A stretch of DNA of 64,000 nt from Rhodothermales bacterium (GTDB lineage: Bacteria > Bacteroidota > Rhodothermia > Rhodothermales > UBA10348). Below the pieces are notes generated by a model. It saw only the letters and a list, made by a program, of their open reading frames with translations, made no database searches and was not told where the DNA came from. This document shows, one piece after another, positions 8,114-17,187 of this stretch. Location: NCBI GenBank assembly GCA_040221055.1, contig JAVJVN010000020.1, positions 1-64,000 on the forward strand, written 5' to 3'. The position numbers and the translations under genes are program-made. Within the stretch, counting starts at the first letter, position 1, and each line of letters opens with the position of its first letter.

Positions 8114-8799
8114 GCCCCTCGCAGGTCCATGCTGGTATCGGGTGCCATGACACGGGTGTCATGGCCCGCTTCGCTGAATTCCCGCTCCCATGCCGCCAAG
8201 TCCACTTCGATGGGCGGAAAGGTGTTGTAGTGCACGGGAATGGTAATGCGGGGGTTCAACATGTCGGCGGCTCGGCGGGACCCTGGAATGCCCATCGTAA
8301 AACAATCTCCAATCGGAAGCAGGGCATAGTCAATGTCAAAATCCGTCCCCAGCCAGACCATTTCATGGAACGGGGAGGTATCCCCCGCCGCATACACGCA
8401 CAGCCCCCCGGCTTCAATCATGAATCCGCCCGGATTGCCCCCATAGGTCCCGTCCGGAAACGAGGAACTGTGAAGCGCCCAGGTCATGGTTACGCGTCCC
8501 CAGGGAAAGGTCCAGGACCCTCCCGTGTTCATGCCGTGCACGTTCTCATGTCCGTGACGGGCGGTCAAATACTGCGTGATCTCGTAGTTGGCCACGACCA
8601 GGGCCCCTGTCCGGCGTGCGATGGCCGCTGTGTCGCCCCAATGGTCTCCATGGGCATGCGTAAGCAGAATGACGTCCGGGTGCACGTCGTCCGGTGAACG
8701 ATCCGTGTGCGGATTGTCGCCCAGGAAGGGGTCCACGAGCACCGTCGTCCCGTCCACCACGAGTTGGAATGCGGAATGTCCGAAATACGTGAGGGTCAT
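8110..8799 (-). CDS. UPF0173-type metallo-beta-lactamase-fold hydrolase
   Basis: 229 aa. N-terminal YFGHSAFQL, the metal motif THAHGDHWGD, a later AAGDTSPF and a final IPVHYNTFP are the signature of the UPF0173 (YtkL-like) metal-dependent hydrolases. Cytoplasmic; substrate unknown in this family. Length is normal. ATGA overlaps with genes on both sides (8796-8799 and 8110-8113) make it the second gene of the five-gene operon. Confidence 0.93.
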   Translation of the reverse strand: MTLTYFGHSAFQLVVDGTTVLVDPFLGDNPHTDRSPDDVHPDVILLTHAHGDHWGDTAAIARRTGALVVANYEITQYLTARHGHENVHGMNTGGSWTFPWGRVTMTWALHSSSFPDGTYGGNPGGFMIEAGGLCVYAAGDTSPFHEMVWLGTDFDIDYALLPIGDCFTMGIPGSRRAADMLNPRITIPVHYNTFPPIEVDLAAWEREFSEAGHDTRVMAPDTSMDLRGA

Positions 8800-10373
8800 C
8801 TGGCTACCACCATCCTGTGCGTCTGCGTTCGTCCGTCTACTTCCATGTGGGCAAAATACGTCCCACTGGGCAGATCGTCCGGAATGAACATGGTTTCGTG
8901 CGTTCCGACCGGCCGATTGCCGTCAAGCAGCACACGGACCAACTGCCCCGAAAGATCCCAGACGGAAATTCGGATGTACGCCGGTCGGTCGACGGCATAG
9001 GTGATGATGGTTCGCTCCCGGAACGGATTCGGATAGTTCCCGGTGATGCGTGCGGGCAGTGCCGTTTCCGGCTGCTCCACGCCGGCACCGATCTTGATGG
9101 CGGCCGAGACCACATCGGCCCCGTTGGCGTGGAGTTGGCGGATGCGGTAATACCGTATACCGGACTCCGGGCGGTCCGCCTGCCAGGACACGACATCTGT
9201 GTTGGCCACGACGCCACCGTCCATCCGCGCGACGGCTTCGAATTCCCCATCCAATCCGGACCGCTCCACGATGAACGTCCGGACACCGGGCTCACCCGGT
9301 TGCCATGTCAGCGTCATGCCCGTTTCACGGAAGCTGACCTGGATGTCACGGGGTGGACGAAACAGCATGAGGTCGGACCGCACGGTCCGCTGGCCGGAGG
9401 ATTCAAAGGACTCCACGAGGAGCGGCGAATCCACCAGCGTCGTCGAATGCTGACGCATGCGGGAACGGACCTGACCCGGTGTCCAACTCCTGTCCCACAG
9501 CCGGACTTCGTCGAGTGCGCCGGTGAACGCGCCTCCCAACGAAACGGGCGCCCGGAACGCCTTGGTGCCTGCCGGCAGGCGACGCGCGAGCAGCGAATCG
9601 GCAGCAGCCCCGTCAATCATCAAGGTCCACCACTTCCCCGAAACCACGGCCACATGATGCCAGGTGCCATCCGCAACCGGTCCGGGGCTCCGCAGCGAGA
9701 CATGCTCCCGCCCGTTGCCCCGATAGGCGACAACGTGTCCGGATGCGTCCACGGTGACCTCGAAGGGATACGGATCCGATTCGCGTCCCGTCCATGATGT
9801 GGCTACGACCTGGTCCGTGGAGCCGGTTCGCATCCAGAACTCCAGGGTGTGATGTTCCGGGATGGACTGCCCTTCACGAACGATGCCGTTGGACGGCGTT
9901 TTGGAATCGAAAACGCCATGCCTGAACGGGGAGCGGAGAGCCGGCCGACTTTCCGGGAGCGCAAGTCGCACGGGTGCGCCGCGTACGATTCGGCGGTCTT
10001 CCTCGGCGTATTGGACCGGTCGGATGAACAGCGTCGCATCCCGGACCGCCTCCGTGGCCGTCACCGTTACAGCCACATTCCGGAGACCCGACGCATCCAT
10101 CATCCAAGCCTGATCCTCGACCGAAATGCGCGCATGGGCCCACCCGGCATATGTCCTGTATCGGACGGTATTCACGCGGTACGCCGAAGAGGATTCAATG
10201 ACCAGGCCGTCGGCCTCCACCTGCACGTACAATACGACCGGTTGACCGATCGCAACGGCCTTGGGGACGTGTACGACACGGACCTGCGCGGCCGACGGAA
10301 CCGCCACGAGCGCGACGAGAACCATCTGACACACCGCGAGTCGGGTGTGCGATATGATAGACTTGATGACCAT
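8796..10373 (-). CDS. Secreted LamG-domain protein with type IX-like C-terminal sorting domain
   Basis: 525 aa from the ATG at 10373 (a TTG two codons upstream is possible). Signal peptide ends near PSAAQ (~29). Residues ~30-150 are beta-rich; ~150-320 form a LamG/concanavalin A-like jelly roll with the typical W-H-H-V-A-V-V-S-G-K-W motif; ~335-425 look Fn3-like; the last ~85 residues (GNYPNPFRERTIITY ... LPSGTYFAHM) match the FlgD-like/T9SS type A sorting domain. Expected to cross the outer membrane by a type IX system and be cell-surface attached or released; no T9SS gene is in the window. First gene of the operon ending at 4964. Confidence 0.88.
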   Translation of the reverse strand: MVIKSIISHTRLAVCQMVLVALVAVPSAAQVRVVHVPKAVAIGQPVVLYVQVEADGLVIESSSAYRVNTVRYRTYAGWAHARISVEDQAWMMDASGLRNVAVTVTATEAVRDATLFIRPVQYAEEDRRIVRGAPVRLALPESRPALRSPFRHGVFDSKTPSNGIVREGQSIPEHHTLEFWMRTGSTDQVVATSWTGRESDPYPFEVTVDASGHVVAYRGNGREHVSLRSPGPVADGTWHHVAVVSGKWWTLMIDGAAADSLLARRLPAGTKAFRAPVSLGGAFTGALDEVRLWDRSWTPGQVRSRMRQHSTTLVDSPLLVESFESSGQRTVRSDLMLFRPPRDIQVSFRETGMTLTWQPGEPGVRTFIVERSGLDGEFEAVARMDGGVVANTDVVSWQADRPESGIRYYRIRQLHANGADVVSAAIKIGAGVEQPETALPARITGNYPNPFRERTIITYAVDRPAYIRISVWDLSGQLVRVLLDGNRPVGTHETMFIPDDLPSGTYFAHMEVDGRTQTHRMVVAR

Positions 10374-10506
10374 GGGCAAATGGACACTGCAAGGTATTCG
10401 ACTGGACGGGCCGAGTCAAGCAATGTACTTTGGTCCAGGCACCCATTGGTGCGCCTCGTGACACCATTCAGGACAGCGAACACCTCATACCCCACACCCT
10501 GCCGCC

Positions 10507-11415
10507 ATGCACGTTCTGGTTACCGGAGCCTCCGGCTTCATCGGAAAATATGTCCTCAACGCGCTCGTCGAGCGCGGTCATACCGTACGGGGCCTGTCCC
10601 GCTCGCGTCCCGAAGAAACGGCAGCGTGGCCCACCATGGAATGGACGCACGGTGACGTGCTGCAACCCGGATCGCTCGGTGACGCCATGAAGGGTGTCCA
10701 TGCCGTCGTCCATCTGGTCGGGATCATCGATGAGAAGCCATCCAAAGGCATCACGTTCGATGCCGTCCACCGGAAGGGTACGGAAAACGTCGTGCAGGCT
10801 GCCCGAAGTGCAGGCGTCAACGCGTTTGTCCAGATGAGCGCCAACGGAGCTCGGCCGGATGGCGTATCGGAGTACCAGACCAGCAAGTGGCACGCCGAGC
10901 AGACGGTGGCCGCCGCCGGATTCGCCCACTGGGTAATCCTGCGGCCTTCCCTGGTCTTTGGACGGCCGGAGCCGGGCCAGGAGGAGTTTTGTACTCGTCT
11001 GGCGTCCACGCTGCTGCGTCCGTTCCCGGTCTGGCCCATTTTCGGGGACGGGAAATACGAAATGCAGCCCGTCGCCGTCGAGAATGTGGCCCTGGCGTTC
11101 GCCCGTGCGGTCGACGAGCCCCGTGCCCACGGACGGACGTTCTGTGTGGCCGGACCCGAAGCCTTCGCTTATACCGAAATCCTGCGCCGGATGGCGGGCG
11201 GGGCGGGGTTGTCCGTCAAACCGATGATCCGCCAACCGGCCGCCCTCATGGAACCTCTTGTGACCCTGTTCGGCGGATGGGCGCTTCCCATCTCCATAGA
11301 CCAGTTCCGCATGCTGTTGGAGGGGAATACCTGTGACCCGGCGGAATACGTGGACACGTTCGGGATTGAACCCGTACCGTTCACGCCGGAGACGCTTTCC
11401 TATCTGCGCGGCTGA
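10507..11415 (+). CDS. NAD(P)-binding epimerase of the NDUFA9/complex I accessory type
   Basis: 302 aa. N-terminal Rossmann motif TGASGFIGKYV, then VHLVGII and the TENVVQAARSAGV segment common in atypical short-chain dehydrogenases of the NDUFA9 group. The classical YxxxK is represented by Y125-QTSK within VSEYQTSKWHAE. Cytoplasmic; substrate unknown. Divergent from the LamG gene with 133 bases between starts; followed by a strong hairpin terminator at 11499-11530. Confidence 0.88.
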   Translation: MHVLVTGASGFIGKYVLNALVERGHTVRGLSRSRPEETAAWPTMEWTHGDVLQPGSLGDAMKGVHAVVHLVGIIDEKPSKGITFDAVHRKGTENVVQAARSAGVNAFVQMSANGARPDGVSEYQTSKWHAEQTVAAAGFAHWVILRPSLVFGRPEPGQEEFCTRLASTLLRPFPVWPIFGDGKYEMQPVAVENVALAFARAVDEPRAHGRTFCVAGPEAFAYTEILRRMAGGAGLSVKPMIRQPAALMEPLVTLFGGWALPISIDQFRMLLEGNTCDPAEYVDTFGIEPVPFTPETLSYLRG

Positions 11416-11498
11416 GACGGCTCAGGGTTTTGGGGATCCGGTGGGGCGAACCAGCCCGGGTCGCTTCCGCAGAGCGTTTCAACACACCCATAAAAAGA

Positions 11499-11530
11499 AG
11501 AGAGGGCAGCGCCGTAGCGCCACCCTCTCT
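11499..11530 (-). terminator. Rho-independent terminator, largely bidirectional
   Basis: Stem AGAGAGGG-CA-GCGC, loop CGTA, GCGC-CA-CCCTCTCT. On the minus strand it is followed by a T-rich run (TTCTTTTTA), so it fits best as the end of the FG-GAP/LVIVD gene at 11581. It also lies 84 bases after the plus-strand epimerase and could serve both convergent genes. Confidence 0.85.
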
Positions 11531-11580
11531 TTCCGGGGCGTGACAGCACGCCCGAATGCACATTCAGTCCTGGGGCCTGG

Positions 11581-13920
11581 TTACAGGTCCACCTGACGCT
11601 TCTTCAACAGGAAGAGACCGGACTCGATGCCCGTAACCACGAGCGTTCCGCTCTGGAAATACGGGTAGTTGCTCCAGGTACCGTTGAAGCCTGCCGTGTT
11701 GTCGTCGGCCTGGGGCGCGACGTCGAAGTAGGCCACTTCAACCGGATTCTCCGGGTCGCTGATGTCCAGCACACGCAGTCCCGAATTGTAATTGGACTGG
11801 TACATCAGATTGCCCTTGATGTACAGGTTGTGGTCGGAGGATCCGACGGTGCCCAGGTGTTCCTTGACGAGAACCGGTTCATCCAGGTCGGTGATGTCCC
11901 AGATCATGGTCCGCGTCTTGGACGTCGTGCCCTGCATTTCGTCCAACTCATCGTTCACGTAGTAGTACGCGAAATCCTCGGAAATCCAGCCCTGGTGCGT
12001 GTATCCCGCGTTGGGGTAGTCCCCCGTCGAGATGGCGACCGGGTTGCTCTTGTCCGTCACGTCGGCAATCGAAAGAGCCGTCTCGTTCGAACCGAAGCAG
12101 ATTTCACGACCGGCGTAGTCCGAATCGGGACCGTTGTAGACCAGGCACTGCGCATCGTGGGAATAGCCTGTGCCTGCATTGCCCGTGCCTTCGTGACCGA
12201 AGCAACCGACGAACGTCGGATTCAGCGGATCCTGGATGTTGATCATGTGCAGGCCGCCTCCGCAGGTTTCGCCACCCGAGTTCACGCCAACGGCATAGGC
12301 GTAGCCGGTATCCTCATTGATGACAATGTTGTGGGCGCTGCCGATTTCACCGTAGTGGGCGTCGGCCTCGAACATCTGCGGTTCCGTGACGTCGCGCAGA
12401 CGGGTGAGATCGAACACCTGCATGCCGTGCTGACCCGACCCGTCGGCCACGATGAAGGTGTGGTTGTTGTACACCTTCATGTCGCGCCAGGCCGCAGCAT
12501 TCGCACCTTCGGTCATGGGCAGGTCACCCAGGTAGCGCGGGTTGTACGGATCGGTCACATCGACGAAGGACGTGCCGTTGTTGCGTCCTACGACAGCATA
12601 CTCACGACCGGTCTCCGGGTCGGTCCAGCCCCAGACGTCGTTCATCCGGACGCCACGACCACCACCCAGGTCGGAAATGTTCAGGAAGGACAGCATGTCC
12701 ACATCCTGGCACGGGAACTGGCTGGCCTCGCCATCCTCACAGCGGACTTCGCCACCGGTCATGGATTCGAACAGGTCCTTGTACGCGGTTTCGAGCGACT
12801 GCTCTACGACCCAGCCCTCTTCGTTCCAGGCCAGTACGTGTGCCGTGCCCAGCCCGTTGGATGCGCCGGCATTGCCGACGACGGCCAGACCTTCGCTCAC
12901 GGCCATGGAGGTGCCACCCGTGGCATCGCCATCGGCCAGGAAGGAGGCGGACTCATAGCCGTTCTCACCACCCGAGTAGACGTAGACACTTCCTGCGCCA
13001 CCGACCCACACATCCTGACCGACAATCTTGACGGCCGATCCAGTGCCCGGCTGGGCGACCGAAAACGGCAGCAGGAGTCCGGCCAGCTGGAAATTACCGG
13101 CCTGACCGCGGTAGACGGCCGCGCCGCCAATGCCACCCGCCAACTGCGGGGCGCCAACCACGACCATGCCGTCACGGGCATCCAGACCGAGTCCGAACTG
13201 CGAAGCGTCGAACACACCCGGGAATTTGCCCAGCGTGCCGTGGGCCACGAACGCATCCTGGTCGGCATGATAATAGAACACGTACACGTCGCCGTTGTTG
13301 TCATCGCCGGCCATGGGGGCGGCAACCAGGACGTTACCGTCCGAAGCGGCAACGGACAGTCCGAAGAAGCCTTGCTCCGGACGCCCTTCCGGGGCCAACT
13401 TCGTGTGCTGGGCCCACATGCCGTCGGCACCGCGACGGAACACGTAGGCTGCGCCCAACTGACCGTCGGCACCGGCCGCACCCACGACGAGCCAATCGCC
13501 GTCCAGCGCAATGGTCCGCCCGAATGAGTCGCCTTCCTGCGTGTCGTCACCGAGCAATTTCTGGGATTCGACCCACGCACCGTTGTTGTTCTTCTGGAAG
13601 ATGTAGACGCCACCCGTGGAGTTGTCCATGAGCGTGGCGCCGACGGCCAACGTACGTCCGTCGGCAGCCAGGGAGCGACCGAAGCGGTCGTCTTCGCCGT
13701 TGTTGTCCGAAGCGGCCACGAGCTCGGCCTGCATCCAGCTGCCGTCATCACCCTTGCGGAAGACATGGACGGACGAGTTGGTTGAATTCTGGCCACTCAT
13801 GCCGACAATGACGTCGTCACCGGAGACGGCCACGGCCCCACCGAACTGCTGGGCGACGGCCGGCATGGCCATGACCAACAGCACTGCGAGTGCAGAAAAA
13901 GTTCTGAAAAAGGTATTCAT
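11581..13920 (-). CDS. Secreted FG-GAP plus LVIVD-repeat protein (choice-of-anchor B type)
   Basis: 779 aa from the ATG at 13920, which opens a signal peptide ending near AVAQ (~23); the upstream open frame lacks signal features. Residues ~25-375 contain FG-GAP/integrin-like propeller repeats (DGxWLVVGA, VYVFRRGADG patterns). Residues ~390-779 are the LVIVD-repeat region, starting with CEDGEASQFPCQDVDMLSF and including DVTDPYNPRYLG and HNIVINEDTGYAY, as in choice-of-anchor B proteins. Likely exported and surface located, role unknown. The upstream region has an exact TACACG/CGTGTA dyad at 14014-14030. Ends at the terminator 11499-11530. Confidence 0.88.
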   Translation of the reverse strand: MNTFFRTFSALAVLLVMAMPAVAQQFGGAVAVSGDDVIVGMSGQNSTNSSVHVFRKGDDGSWMQAELVAASDNNGEDDRFGRSLAADGRTLAVGATLMDNSTGGVYIFQKNNNGAWVESQKLLGDDTQEGDSFGRTIALDGDWLVVGAAGADGQLGAAYVFRRGADGMWAQHTKLAPEGRPEQGFFGLSVAASDGNVLVAAPMAGDDNNGDVYVFYYHADQDAFVAHGTLGKFPGVFDASQFGLGLDARDGMVVVGAPQLAGGIGGAAVYRGQAGNFQLAGLLLPFSVAQPGTGSAVKIVGQDVWVGGAGSVYVYSGGENGYESASFLADGDATGGTSMAVSEGLAVVGNAGASNGLGTAHVLAWNEEGWVVEQSLETAYKDLFESMTGGEVRCEDGEASQFPCQDVDMLSFLNISDLGGGRGVRMNDVWGWTDPETGREYAVVGRNNGTSFVDVTDPYNPRYLGDLPMTEGANAAAWRDMKVYNNHTFIVADGSGQHGMQVFDLTRLRDVTEPQMFEADAHYGEIGSAHNIVINEDTGYAYAVGVNSGGETCGGGLHMINIQDPLNPTFVGCFGHEGTGNAGTGYSHDAQCLVYNGPDSDYAGREICFGSNETALSIADVTDKSNPVAISTGDYPNAGYTHQGWISEDFAYYYVNDELDEMQGTTSKTRTMIWDITDLDEPVLVKEHLGTVGSSDHNLYIKGNLMYQSNYNSGLRVLDISDPENPVEVAYFDVAPQADDNTAGFNGTWSNYPYFQSGTLVVTGIESGLFLLKKRQVDL

Positions 13921-14075
13921 GTCGTAAAAAAACGATGGTTTGCGATTCGATCGCCCGACGGGCGCTTCCGATTTGACGGTCCGATCCTGTTCACGGAGCA
14001 CCGCCGGATTTGTTACACGGACAGCGTGTATAGCCATGCAATGCACACGGTTCCCCCGGCATGGGCGAAACCGCT

Positions 14076-14876
14076 TCAGTCGAGGCACGCGCGGGGATCG
14101 GACGATACGTAATAGGACTTGCGATTGACCGCCTGGGGATCGGTGCACCCCCGGAGCGGAAGCAAATCGATGCGCCGGATATCGAACGGCCATCCGCCCG
14201 AGCGGATGGCGATGCCCCCTCCGGCCAATAGCGTGCCGTCATCCATGCGTGGGCGTTCGTAGGCGAGCACGCGTACCCCGTCCACCCTGTGCTCCACGCG
14301 TTCGGCACCCAATACGGTGACTTCCAGCGTCACCCACTCGTCCCCGTGATGGGTCTCAGAGGCCGAGCTGACACATTCCCGTCCCACGGCCCGACCACTC
14401 ATGTCCATTTGCGTACCGGGCGTGCACGCATTGCCCGTGGGACGATCGTTTTCGCCGTCGCCGCCCAGCAATTCCACTTCCATCCCGACGTTCTCACCAT
14501 TCGCTCCTTCCGTGGAGTGGACCCACACCGAAGCCCGACGCACGTCCCGTTCGGGCCACGACGCCGGGTCCAGGTCCGTTTCCGGAAAGCGGTATTCCAA
14601 ACGAAGCCGGTAGAACGACCATTCCCCGTCATGCGCGAGGAATCGTCCTGGATCCGGCGCAATGCCATCCGCAGGAGTCCCGGGCAGGAATCGGAGGAGA
14701 CCATCATCCACGTCGACCAGATCACGGTCTCCGTTCCAACCCGACAGGCTGCGCCCGTCGAACAGGCGAACCCAGTCTTCCCGATCGGGATCGGGGTCCG
14801 ACTCCGGACCACCGCATCCGGCCGTGGCCAGCAGCAGCGCTGCGACGGCCATGACCACCCTTCTCGTGTGCATCAT
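14076..14876 (-). CDS. DUF1080 (3-keto-disaccharide hydrolase-like) lipoprotein
   Basis: 266 aa. Lipobox LATAGC with cysteine at ~21. The domain opens with W-V-R-L-F-D-G-R-S-L-S-G-W-N, the hallmark of DUF1080, a LamG-like fold found in sugar-processing secreted proteins. The C-terminal ~30 residues with two Cys (CTDPQAVN ... DPRACLD) are an extra tail that could form a disulphide. Overlaps the DinB gene stop (ATGA at 14873-14876) and so is the last gene of the riboflavin operon, with no obvious link to flavin synthesis. Confidence 0.82.
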   Translation of the reverse strand: MMHTRRVVMAVAALLLATAGCGGPESDPDPDREDWVRLFDGRSLSGWNGDRDLVDVDDGLLRFLPGTPADGIAPDPGRFLAHDGEWSFYRLRLEYRFPETDLDPASWPERDVRRASVWVHSTEGANGENVGMEVELLGGDGENDRPTGNACTPGTQMDMSGRAVGRECVSSASETHHGDEWVTLEVTVLGAERVEHRVDGVRVLAYERPRMDDGTLLAGGGIAIRSGGWPFDIRRIDLLPLRGCTDPQAVNRKSYYVSSDPRACLD

Positions 14877-15400
14877 TTCAGATAGCGCTCCTGGAGGATG
14901 TTCACATGATGCTGCGCGTGGCCGGCCATGATCCAGACCAAGGCCCGGACGGTGAACTCCACCCCGCTGGCCGTCCCGCGCAGGACCAGGTCCTCCTTGG
15001 TCATGCCCTTCAGCAAGGAGATGGACGATGCGCGGATATGAACAAACTCGTCCACGAGACCCGCCAGGGGCCGCGATGCGAAGTGCCCGCCCTCCACGTA
15101 GCGATTCTGATCCATGCCGGGGAGCGGACCGGCGTCACCGCGTGCGAAAGACAGCGCCCGGTAGCCGAACACGCGTTCGGTGTCGTTGATATGACCGAGC
15201 ACTTCCCTGACTGTCCACTTTCCGGGGGCGTAGGCATGGTCGGCCCGGTCAATGCCGATGGAGTTGAACAACCGCTCGAAAACGGCATGTTGCACCTTGT
15301 ACGTCTCCAACAGGGAGCCGTCCGGCACGGCCGCTACATAGCCTGCATAGTACGGGGCATACTCGGTTTCGTCGGGGCGGGTACGGAACGCGTCAGTCAT
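14873..15400 (-). CDS. DinB-family (DinB_2 four-helix) protein
   Basis: 175 aa from the ATG at 15400. Four-helix DinB/YfiT-like layout with the metal histidines of the family: GKWTVREVLGHINDTERVF around residue 65-80 and MAGHAQHHVNIL near the C-terminus. Proteins of this group include thiol transferases using bacillithiol or mycothiol, but many have no known substrate. Its start overlaps the ribH stop by 8 bases; part of the rib operon. Confidence 0.88.
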   Translation of the reverse strand: MTDAFRTRPDETEYAPYYAGYVAAVPDGSLLETYKVQHAVFERLFNSIGIDRADHAYAPGKWTVREVLGHINDTERVFGYRALSFARGDAGPLPGMDQNRYVEGGHFASRPLAGLVDEFVHIRASSISLLKGMTKEDLVLRGTASGVEFTVRALVWIMAGHAQHHVNILQERYLK

Positions 15401-15899
15401 GGTCGTCGGTTGATTGGACCTGCAATCTACGAAGTACGGCAACGGTCTCCACGGCCGCCAGCACGGCTTCCTCACCTTTGTTGCCGACCCGCCCTCCGGC
15501 GCGTTCCTGCGCCTGCTGCATGGTGTCGCATGTCAACACCCCGAACGAGACCGGAACGCCCGTCTCCACCGCCACGGCCTGCAGGGAATGCGCCACCGGA
15601 CCCGCGACGAAATCGAAGTGCGGGGTCTCACCGCGGATGACCACACCCAGGCAGACGACGGCGTCCACCTGGCCCGACCGCGCCCAGCCAGCGGCTACGA
15701 CCGGCAGTTCGTACGCGCCGGGAACGCGGGAAACAACGGGTTTCGGGGCGCCCAGGCGGCGGCACGCCGCCTCGGCGCCCGCAAGCAACGCATCGGTCAC
15801 CTCGGCATTCCACCGGGCGGCCACGATGGCCAGGCGGATGCTCGCGGCCTGCATCGCATCGACATCATCTGGAAAAGAAGGGGCACCGTCAATCATCAA
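15393..15899 (-). CDS. ribH: 6,7-dimethyl-8-ribityllumazine synthase
   Basis: 168 aa. Catalyses the penultimate step of riboflavin synthesis from 5-amino-6-ribitylaminouracil and dihydroxybutanone phosphate. Motifs seen: ARWNAEVTDALLAGA, VPGAYELP, GVVIRGETPHFDF with the catalytic His, and FGVLTCDTMQQAQERAG. Two adjacent ATGs (15899, 15896). Overlaps ribBA by 11 bases. Cytoplasmic, expected to form pentamers or icosahedral shells. Confidence 0.97.
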   Translation of the reverse strand: MMIDGAPSFPDDVDAMQAASIRLAIVAARWNAEVTDALLAGAEAACRRLGAPKPVVSRVPGAYELPVVAAGWARSGQVDAVVCLGVVIRGETPHFDFVAGPVAHSLQAVAVETGVPVSFGVLTCDTMQQAQERAGGRVGNKGEEAVLAAVETVAVLRRLQVQSTDDHD

Positions 15900-17187
15900 T
15901 CAGCTCCGAATGGTGGGACAGTTTCCGGACCTTGGTGGCCAGGTATTTCTCGTTGTCCGGCCCGCGCACGGCACGCGAGGGGACGCGTTCTGCAATGGTA
16001 ATCCCGCACGTATCCAGGTCAGCGATCTTGTCGGGATTGTTGGTGATGAGCCGGACCGCCGTGACCCCGACATCGCGCAGCATGGATGCCGCCAGGAAGT
16101 AGCGGCGTTCATCGGCCTCGAACCCGAGGCACTCGTTCGCCTCCACCGTGTCCATGCCTTGGTCCTGCAGGGCATAGGCGCGGATTTTGTTGGCCAGCCC
16201 AATGCCCCGACCTTCCTGCCGGAGGTAGATCAGGTGTCCATGCCCGGACGCGGCAATGGCGGCGAGTGCGGCCTCCAACTGCGCCCCGCAATCGCAGCGC
16301 GTGGACCCGAGGGCATCCCCGGTCAGGCACTCGGAATGGACGCGTACGAGCGGCAGGGCTGCGTCCGGAACGGCCCCCGATCCGTGCACCCGTCCATGCA
16401 CGGTTTCCGGCGGCATGGACAGAAGCAGATGATCCAGGCCCCACGCATCCCGGTAGGCCCGGACGGCAAACCGGCCGTGCCGGGTGGGCAGCACCGATTC
16501 CGCGATGAAGCGGACGGCCCGGTCCGGGGAAGCGGGAGCCGGGGCGGGAAAAGCCTGAGCCGGAGCAGCTTCAGCTTCAGCTTCGACCTCGGCCAGCGCA
16601 TTCACATCCACGTACGGCATGCCGTGTCGGTCGGCGAAGGCGCGCAGGGCGTCGCCACGAAGCATGGTACCGTCATCAGCCATGATTTCGCACAGGATGG
16701 CCGCCGGCGGCTGACCGGCCATGCGGGCCAGGGCCACGCCCGCTTCGGTGTGTCCCCTGCGGGCCGCCAGCCCACCGGGATGCGCACGCAAGGGAAACAG
16801 ATGGCCCGGGGTCGTGACCGATGTGGCGTCGGCATCCGGGTCGGCCAGCACGCGAGCCGTGACCGCGCGGTCCGATGCCGAGATCCCGGTGGTCACGCCT
16901 GCGGCGGCCTCGACCGAAACCGTGAACGGACTGCTGTGCCCGGCCTGCCCACGGACCGGCACCAGCGGCAGGTCGAAGCGGTCCACGAGTTCGGGCGCCA
17001 TGGCGATGCAAATGAGCCCGCGTGCCTCCGTGGCACACAGGTTCATGAGTTCGGGCGTTGCGTGCCCGGCAGCGAACACGATGTCCCCCTCGTTTTCGCG
17101 GTCCGCATCGTCGGCCACCACGATCGGGCGACCCGCCGCGAAGGCGGCGATGGCTGTGCGTACGGCATCGTTCAAGGCGGTATTCAT
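15889..17187 (-). CDS. ribBA: Bifunctional 3,4-dihydroxy-2-butanone-4-phosphate synthase / GTP cyclohydrolase II
   Basis: 432 aa from the ATG at 17187 (overlaps the ribE stop as ATGA). RibB half (~1-205) shows DADRENEGD and RRGHTEAG. RibA half (~230-432) shows HSECLTGDALGSTRCDCGAQL, with the zinc cysteines, and YLRQEGRGIGL, then a TNNPDKI segment. The linker at ~203-225 is an Ala/Glu/Pro-rich spacer that appears as low-complexity DNA. It supplies both substrates of the pathway: ribulose-5-phosphate to DHBP and GTP to the pyrimidine. Confidence 0.97.
   Translation of the reverse strand: MNTALNDAVRTAIAAFAAGRPIVVADDADRENEGDIVFAAGHATPELMNLCATEARGLICIAMAPELVDRFDLPLVPVRGQAGHSSPFTVSVEAAAGVTTGISASDRAVTARVLADPDADATSVTTPGHLFPLRAHPGGLAARRGHTEAGVALARMAGQPPAAILCEIMADDGTMLRGDALRAFADRHGMPYVDVNALAEVEAEAEAAPAQAFPAPAPASPDRAVRFIAESVLPTRHGRFAVRAYRDAWGLDHLLLSMPPETVHGRVHGSGAVPDAALPLVRVHSECLTGDALGSTRCDCGAQLEAALAAIAASGHGHLIYLRQEGRGIGLANKIRAYALQDQGMDTVEANECLGFEADERRYFLAASMLRDVGVTAVRLITNNPDKIADLDTCGITIAERVPSRAVRGPDNEKYLATKVRKLSHHSELIDD

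Noticed and set aside
11830-13527. 565-residue open frame on the plus strand
   Set aside because: Antisense to the FG-GAP/LVIVD gene; no signal, domain or motif.
13952-13964. CGCCCG-A-CGGGCG dyad as a terminator for the riboflavin operon
   Set aside because: One-base loop and no T-run on the minus strand, so it is unlikely to end transcription.
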